Shown here: piece by piece, positions 55,201-62,000 of the stretch | Layout of the letters: the number at the start of each line of letters is the position of its first letter | Numbering within the stretch: position 1 is the first letter of the stretch | Assembly (NCBI GenBank): GCA_009746045.1 | Contig: RPFO01000034.1 | Location: 734,961 to 796,960, forward strand | Length of the DNA: 62,000 nucleotides | Direction: 5' to 3' | From: Mesostigma viride | Taxonomy: Eukaryota > Streptophyta > Mesostigmatophyceae > Mesostigmatales > Mesostigmataceae | The notes under the pieces: generated by a model | What the model was told of the DNA's origin: nothing | The model's input: only the letters and a program-made list of their open reading frames with translations | The model's database searches: none | Translations under genes and position numbers: made by a program

Positions 55201-58200
55201 GCACGCGCCGGAGCGGCCACGACGGCTCCAGGGACGATGGCGCTTCTGCCGCCAGGGACCCTGGGTCGACCGGGAGGACGCGCGGGGGGGCTGGATCGGG
55301 GCGGGCGGTTGGGAATCGCGGAGGCGCGATGACATTTCGGAGGGACGGGCGGGCCGCGGGCGAGGTGGACATGCAGGCGGAGTGTGTGGAGCGCCTGCTG
55401 CAGCTTGGGCATGATCGGTGCGTGCGCCTGTGGCTAGTGTGGTGATGGATGCAAGAAGGTTGTGTGGCGCGCGTGTGCCAGTAGGTGTTGTTTTCTGCAT
55501 ACGACAAGGTAGCATGGTAGAGCGTGTGGCAGCAGCAGGGGCATGGGTCGCACCATGTGTGCCCCTGTGGTGGAATCTGCTGGCACGTTATCAGTGGTAA
55601 TTATGCATCGTGGCTGGAGGTATGGAGACTGGATACGTGTCGGGCTGATGCAAGTGTTTATAGTAGTATGGGTGCTTATGATATGTAGGACTCCAATCGG
55701 CCATCAGTGATGTTTTGTTTTGTTGCTGCGCACACCATCTGTCACCAAATTTTCCAACCACCATAGTGGCTGGAATCGAACCACTTGATGGAGGAGATTG
55801 CCTTGCAAAGCCAAAACATTTATATCCTCACTTTATATACTAAACATATTTATACGGTGCACTGAAGTGCAAAGTGCCCGGGTTTCTCGTGCCAGGATGC
55901 CGTTCGAGCACCTTATCCATTAGCCATGAACACATACTCTGCAGTAGCTGAATATTGTAGCGACCGCTACAGTGTTCTTTTAAAAATCAAAGCTGACCAT
56001 TTCCGTAATTATTTGCTTAGGCTCTCCCGCCCAGAAAGGTGGACTAAAACTTGTGGGGGACCTGACGACACGGGGCATCGTTGTTGGCTGCTTGTCGGCT
56101 GTTACACCATGCTGGGTTGCCAGGCAAAAGCGGCAAGAGGCGAGGGAGCTGGAGAAAGCTGCCAAGGAAAGGTGGGTGGGCATCTGGGCGGCGACGGTGC
56201 CCTGCAGGGTTTATTTGCGTCATGGGCACGCGCGTACAATCAAGTAGTGCCAGGCCCAGCACCTCATATCGCTCTGTGTCTCCAGTACAATCATTATTAT
56301 AATTGGTGGATCTCTCATGTCATGCTATGTAATTACTGTGTCTCCAGTACAATCATTATTATAATTGGTGGATCTCTCATGTCATGCTATGTAATTAGCT
56401 TTGCATTCCTCACAAGGCGAGGCCTGATTCTGACGCTTGGCGCGTTCGGTTGGAAAGATTTTTGGTTAGTTACAATTATTTCCTGGCAGTAAGAGGAAGA
56501 AGCGTCCAAAGGTATTGATCGTGGTAACGCTGGTGTGGGTGTGGGTGCATTGTGGCTAGTCCACAAGCTAACTTTTCTAGCTGCGGCATTGTACATGCAT
56601 TTCGCTGTTGACTGTGAATCCGAATCCCTGTTGTCATCGTTTGGCTTTTATGTGTTGTTGCGTCCGTATCACGCGCTGTGTTCTAACTTAACTACCATCT
56701 AGTTATCTTCTTTGCTACCACTAAAAGTTTCCCGGGGCATCCCTAGAGGCCTGTTAAGGGTTTGTCACTTGTTTTCCATGTCGATGGGTTTATTTTGTTT
56801 GTCACTTGCTTTCCATGTACATGGGTTTATTTCGTTTGTCACTTGCTTTCCATGTCGATGGGTTTATCTTGTTTGTCACTTGCTTTCCGTGTACACGGGT
56901 TTATTTCTTTTGTCACTTGCTTTCCTATTCTATGCCCACATTTTCTCTGTGCTGCCCAGAGCATTCCTCAAGACCTACCGAAAGGTGCTCCCGCCAGAGA
57001 AGCTGGAGGCAAACACAGAGAGGTGTGTATATCCCATCGAATGCAGCCCATGGAAGTGTTAGCGCTCCGAGTTGAGACATGGAGCCGATGAATGAACCGA
57101 ATGGAAGCAGATGATGCTAGGAATAAACTTGGGTGTTGTGGCACAATGTACGAGGAGCATCTTATTACAGGCTGCTAAGAAGGCGAGCCCAGTAAGACAA
57201 GGTATGCTGCCTTAGCAATATCTGGTATATGTCAGAACACCACACCTAGATCATCCTGTAGCAGAGCACATGGTGCCCTAGCAATGTTAGTACGTAGTTC
57301 AGTACACCACAGCGGAGGCCATTGTCGAGGATAGAACAAGGAATGATGCCTTGTGCTACCCATGGTACCACCAGTTGAAGAGAAGTGGCTAACGGTGATA
57401 ATCGACAGCTACTGTCGGCCGCTGAGCTTTCTAGCACCCCGTTTTTTTCTTGATGGATGCCTCACCATGGGCTGTTGTTCCTCCCAGCTTTGACCAATAC
57501 ATTGAGTGCAATTAGAGAGTTGGGAAGAATTTATCAGCCATGGATGGATCTCTCTCCAACGTATTCGGAAGGCAAACACAACAGGCAGGCGCCCGGCCTG
57601 CCGCCACTTTGGTGTGAATTAATTGTCAAATTATTATGGTGCATTTGACTTTTGCTTAACACGGTTGAGTGTGCTCGAATTATTAGAGACCCCCTCGAGA
57701 GATGTGAAGTACGGCACGGCGCGGGGATATGTTTATGGGGCGCCGCCACCGTCAGGATTAAATAAATTATTATTGTAATGCTGTCCGTAGTATAGTTTGA
57801 CATCACCGCTCGACTCCTTTTCCTGGTTGAGTCCCAAAGGAAGGGTCGAAGGGATGCACTCATCATTTTCGGTACGGCCGCATCACCAACGTCCAGCTCC
57901 ACAATCCCTAGTGGCCAACGCCAGCGCCAGATTCTAAATTTTTGAATGGATTCTTGCATCTTGCACCCCGCGTCCCCCCACCATTTGCTCGACGTTCCCC
58001 CCACCATTTGCACTGATTCTCCCTCCCATACAACCATCTCTGCGCCGCGCAGGCTGTTTCAAGAAGCGGAAATGCTGAGGAGGTCGAAACGGGAGTTGGA
58101 GCGTGAGCAACGTAGAAAGCAGGTGAGGCCTTTTCTGACACCTTTTGGTGTGGTTATTCTTGAGCAATGAAGCAAGCTTGTGCCTTTGTGCTGCGTTTGG

Positions 58201-58545
58201 TTCACACGACATCGTAGCAGTAAGAATACAGTACTACAGACCGGCTAACAGCAACAGTAGTGCGGGTCAACTACTGCGGTCCCAAGTACCCGTTGGTACC
58301 ATTTTAAAGGTGTTGGTAACGGGTCTTGGCAAATGGCAGTCCTATGTTGCAAGCATGGGGAAGGATGGCAGCTGGCTGCTTTACCTGGCAAAAGTCTGTT
58401 TAAATCCCATGACTCCCCAACTGAGGCATGTGAATGCAACCATGAATCACACGCATACTCTGGCTTAAGTTACAAATCGCCCCCCACGGGAAAAGATTGT
58501 AACTTAATCTGGGTACGGAACTTTATCGTAGAATTTAGCTAGCAG

Positions 58546-58579
<34 letters not shown>

Positions 58580-61500
58580 CCCTCTCTTGACGGTCTTGGT
58601 ATGCCAAGCGATAGCTCTCGTCAACCCCTCATGTCACCTGTCGCATATGCATGCTGTATCCTATGTATGGGTATTACCATTTTATATCACGTAACCCCCT
58701 TCTATTACTAGACTAATCTTCCCCATGTGCGTGATGTCCACTCCTGTTCTCATATTCCCAGCCCCCCCCGTTCTCCTTCCCCCCCCCCCCCCCCCCGTGT
58801 CGTCCGCCAGCGTGCCATGTCCACCCCCAAGATGAGCCGCGCCTCGCGCGTGCTCATGCGCAACGCGCTCCCGCTGGACGAACGCATCCGTGCGTTCTCT
58901 GAGATGAGGACGGCGCGCAGGCATGAGCAGGAGGAGGAGCGGCGGCAACGAGAAGAGGCGGAGGTGGTCCACCACTCGTCGCCCAAGATCCTGCCCCAGT
59001 CCAAGCAGATGCGGCGATCCGTGGACGACCTGGTGGGTCCCCTTTTATATACGTATACGACATACCCTATGTTTCTACTTACTACTACATACCTTCTACT
59101 GCATTCCTACCAGTAGTAAATACCGTAGGTAAATAATGCGCTAACCCCGAGTACCGGGGCCTCCTTGGCGAGCAAATGTCCGGTAAAGCGGTGGCTGCAA
59201 TAGCTTAGGGGCACGGGAGGCGGAATCCCAGGGTGCTTGCTTGACAACGAGCCAAGGGGCATGGAATCGAGAATTCTCACTTGATTCCGGGCTCAGGGTC
59301 AAGGAGGCGTGGTGGTGGGTCTGATAGCGATAGGGTCAGGGAGCATATAGGCATGGCGCTTGTGCTCCTGCTCCGTAATGCCATGCTCCCTGACCCCATG
59401 TCTGGAGTGAAGGAGCATTGAGTCCCTGACCCCACGTCTGGAGTGAAGGTGCATCGAGGCAAGGAGTATATAGGGAAGGAGCAAAGAGGATAGACGCATA
59501 GGCATGTGGAGCATAGGGTTATAGGAGCTTTTAGGCAAGAAGCATACAGTCTAAGAGCACTGAAACAATAAGGGCTTTTAGTTGACTCTGACGATAGGTA
59601 GAGGAGCCTAGAGGTACGGACCTGCACTTGACTCTGCGACAGGAAGGATAAGAGCTACAGAGCCCAGACTCTGGCAGTCGACTCTGGTGCATGCGTGTGT
59701 GTGGGTGCACAACGCCTGACTCCCACCCTATGGTCATGGATGCGTGGGCATCTGGTGGTGTGCGTGTGTGTTGTGTGTGTGGTCACTGCACCATGTCTGT
59801 TTGCACCCACCTCACCTTTTTTTGTGTATGTGCCTGTGTGTATGGGTGGTGATGCGAGCACTTCCCTCCTTTGGATGCCAACTCTGGCAATCCCCTTTCC
59901 CTGTGGTTGCGGATTTGGCCCGTTGCCCCCCTGTGGTTGCGGGCGCGAGCAGCTGGCGTGGGGCCAGCACCGTCGTGAGAGCCTCGAGAGCCTGCGTGCG
60001 GAGCGCGACAAGGCGGAGGTGGAGGCGTGCGCTTTCTCGCCGACTATCGACCTCAATTCGCGGCTGATGGAGGAGGGGCGGCGGGGGCCCGAAGGGAGCC
60101 CGATGTACCTCATGGTGGGTGCCTTTATTTACTAGCTTTAATGACATCATGGCGGGTATGATTATTGACAACGTCATGGTGGGTGTCCTTCATTTATTTA
60201 TTGGCAGCATCGTGGTGGGTGTTCTCAGCTGGCTTTAATGGCATCATCGTGGATGCCCTTTAGCGAGCTGATAAAATCAGGGTGGGCGTCCTTATTGACC
60301 ACCTCCTGTCCTTTAGCTAGTCGAATGGTGGGCGCCCTTTAGGTGTCCATGTTGGTTGGTTACCTGTTCTGCTATATGTTTCTTATATGCTTCTTGGTCT
60401 GTCATCTAGCACATGCTGAGGGAAAGGAGCAAAAAGAGATGAGGGAGGGAAGTGGAGGCGGAAGGGGGGTGGGGAAGGAGGCGGGAGGGAGTATGGGCCA
60501 AACAGAGAGGGGAAGAAACAGGGAAAGTGGAAGACGTTGGGGGGGGGGGGGGGGGAGGTCTTACTTTTGCGGGAATAGGAGAATGGATGGGGGGGGGGGG
60601 GGGCGGGAGGGCATTTCACCATGTGCTGCCTCTTATGATAGGGGGCATTGTCACCTTCGGCTCATGTATACTGCACTCCCACCTTTGGCGTGAACGTCAG
60701 CTTGGGGATATTTTCCTGGCATCTGCACCCTCGCTAGCATCTCGCTGGCATCTCGCACCCTGACACTCTTGTAATAGCGACCGTACAATTTCATGCTGGC
60801 TGGCCACCGCGGCCACAGACGGCCAGCCCGGAGTATCGTCGTGACCGCTCGCCGCTCGCGGTTGCGCGGAGGGAGCGCAAGAAAGAGGAGGAGGCGCCCC
60901 ACTCGCCGCGCATCGACGGCCATAGCGCGTGGCTGGCGGAGCTTTGGAGGGCGTCACAGCAGGTGAGAGGAGTTCGCCTGTGCGAGGGGGAGCTTGACTG
61001 TAGCAGGTGAGGAGAGTTCGCCCATAGGACGGGAGCTGGACTGTAGCAGGTGAGCGGAGATTGCCTTTGATGACGTCCTGCTACAAGGAAAAGCATTGAG
61101 GATGAAGAATCATATTTGCTGTAAAGTAATAAGTGAAATAGTAGTACGTAGTAGACCGTGGATAGGGGACGGGCAGGCGGGCAGCATTGATGGGCTGTCT
61201 GTAGTTGGTCCATGCAATTCTGCAGGCAAATGTTGAAATTGACCCGCTCGTGGAGATTATATTTTATATACTGCTATATTTAATTAATTACTATTATAAA
61301 ATTATACTAAATAACACTTCAATTATATACTGGTATAGAAATCCAACAAGCTTCTATTGCTCCGAGTTCCTATTGCTACTTGAAATGGTTGGAGGCTCTT
61401 CCTCTTGTTGTCGAAGAGAACATGGAGCACTACCTTGTTTTGGAAGCCATGGGCAGAGCAAGGCGGGCTGTGGCAGGTAACCCAGGGTGAAGGCTCTGCC

Positions 61501-62000
61501 CAAGGTCATTGCCGCCGCGGGGGTTCAGGGAAGGCTGTGCTGCTGTCATGTATTGTGCGGTCAAAGCAAAGCCTCGGTTAATCTTTGCCTGGTTCGTGGC
61601 CTGGTCAGCAGCCCAGTGCAGATTTCTAGTTACTAGCTCCTTTATGTCTGGTACTACAACTCCGGTGACGAGCCACCTGACAAACCGTCTTTATGACCAT
61701 CCGGCTAGATGACTAAACCCCTCATGGAATAGCTGACAGATCAAGGAAATTACTTTCCAAATCTAGCCAAAAGATATTCCAACCAACCTATAACATCCCA
61801 GTCTTCATGCCCACGCTAGTAAAGAACAAGGGACCCGAACGCCCGCTGCCTGTACTTACCCCCTGTCATCCACCACACGTCCTTTATCCTCTCACAGGGG
61901 CCCAACAGTGGCGACGCCCGGTCGCTATACGACCGGCTGTCATCGGAGCGACTGCGGAACACTCGACCCTCCCGTGCGACCCGCCAAGAGAACCAGCTGT
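52224..62000 (+). CDS. Gene D: large Gly/Ser-rich coiled-coil protein, 3' incomplete
   Basis: Exons: 52224-52334, 52524-~52583, 52743-55417, 56124-56171, 56960-57022, 58053-58122, 58811-59032, 59953-60114, 60819-60962 and 61898 onward past the edge. The joins agree in phase; the ends of exon 2 and the acceptor of the 59953 exon (59968 is an alternative) are less certain. ATG 52224 follows an in-frame stop. Exon 1 is acidic (SEDSDISISLDDLGLQFAP). The ~890-codon exon 3 is Gly/Ser/Arg-rich and low-complexity. Small exons then encode charged helices (QEARELEKAAKER, FLKTYRKVLPPEKLEANTER, KRELEREQRRKQ), MSRASRVLMRNALPLDERI, and two loosely similar segments, ACAFSPTIDLNSRLM and APHSPRIDGHSAWL, resembling the F/H-x-P-x-I-x-x-x-S motifs of many ciliary and basal-body coiled-coil proteins. 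A cytoskeletal or flagellar role is only a guess. No family recognised. Confidence 0.75.
56276..56400. repeat. 62-bp tandem duplication
   Basis: TCCAGTACAATCATTATTAT to TGCTATGTAATTA occurs twice, 62 bp apart, nearly identical. In an intron of gene D. Confidence 0.9.
56763..56945. repeat. 37-bp T-rich minisatellite before an acceptor
   Basis: Five units of TGTCACTTGCTTTCCATGT plus a T-rich remainder. The array ends ~15-20 bp before the acceptor of the exon at 56960 and could serve as a long polypyrimidine tract for it. Confidence 0.9.
57023..58052. other. Gene D intron without recognised feature
   Basis: About 1 kb between coding exons. No clear repeat or ORF beyond loose near-repeats. Confidence 0.5.
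58550..58576. repeat. Poly-C tract
   Basis: About 27 C in the intron of gene D; a second C run lies at 58779-58796, immediately upstream of the acceptor of the exon at 58811. Confidence 0.9.
60112..60340. repeat. Degenerate donor-like repeats after gene D exon 60114
   Basis: The exon ends CTCATG|GTGGGTGCCTTTATTT. Related stretches (TCATGGTGGGTGTCCTTCAT, ATCGTGGTGGGTGTTCT, GAATGGTGGGCGCCCTTTA) recur every ~33-47 bp for about six copies. Confidence 0.7.
60957..61065. repeat. 43-44-bp repeat of a splice-donor junction, 3 copies
   Basis: CAGGTGAG starts at 60960, 61004 and 61047, each time followed by GGAG(A)TTCGCC-like sequence; GGAGCTTGACTGTAG lies between. The first copy is the exon-intron donor itself (CAGCAG|GTGAGAGG). 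Confidence 0.9.
61066..61897. other. Last gene D intron in the window
   Basis: AT-rich with TTAATTAATTACTATTATAAA near 61280. No further exon could be supported, although CTGCAG at ~61226 could be an acceptor. Confidence 0.4.

Overview
The window is nuclear DNA from a eukaryote, most plausibly a chlorophyte green alga of the volvocalean/Haematococcus type. This is inference: genes are spread over 4-12 kb and split by short coding exons with GT-AG introns; the coding exons are rich in Ala, Gly, Pro and Ser; introns and spacers carry very large amounts of minisatellite; and the gene set includes a plant-type DCD protein, an NDUFAF7 homologue with plant-like exon sequences and an algal-style membrane/matrix protein with a Pro-rich hinge. 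No prokaryotic operon, rRNA or functional tRNA gene was recognised.

Layout. 1-8.2 kb is transposon debris: a ~960-bp palindrome (546-1506), a LINE ORF1 tail (1799-1903), a broken coiled-coil ORF (2300-3261), and a decayed L1-like LINE on the minus strand (ORF1, endonuclease, reverse transcriptase) cut off inside the RT. 8.29-10.24 kb is a complete element with only an intact L1-type ORF1. 12.26-23.35 kb (minus) is gene A, a single-pass membrane protein with a SEA-like segment, Pro-rich hinge and C-terminal beta-trefoil. Its introns hold a 44-bp x ~32 and a 69-bp x ~14 minisatellite. 25.80-27.82 kb is a second ORF1-only element (minus, decayed). 29.41-41.79 kb (minus) is gene B, the complex I assembly methyltransferase NDUFAF7/MidA; eleven exons join in phase. 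43.06-46.88 kb (plus) is gene C, a four-exon DCD-domain protein divergent from gene B. 47.30-49.28 kb is a third ORF1-only element. 52.22 kb to the right edge (plus) is gene D, a large Gly/Ser-rich, coiled-coil protein of unknown function, incomplete at its 3' end.

How it fits together. The most unusual system is a family of ~1.95-2.02-kb retroelements that have LINE-type ends (shared 5' leader, 3' hairpin, AT-rich microsatellite tail, target-site duplications) but encode only an L1-like ORF1 RNA-binding protein. They share their leader with the RT-bearing LINE next to the first copy, so they look like parasites of that LINE, analogous to mammalian HAL1. A 181-bp, 5'-truncated insertion with a 13-bp duplication (13608-13788) shows that the same 3' end can be mobilised. 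The second notable pattern is that in four host exons the exon-intron donor junction is itself the start of an intronic tandem array, so decoy splice donors are repeated downstream. Gene models were built by eye from reading frame, splice-site and phase agreement; the 5' ends of genes A and B are not resolved.
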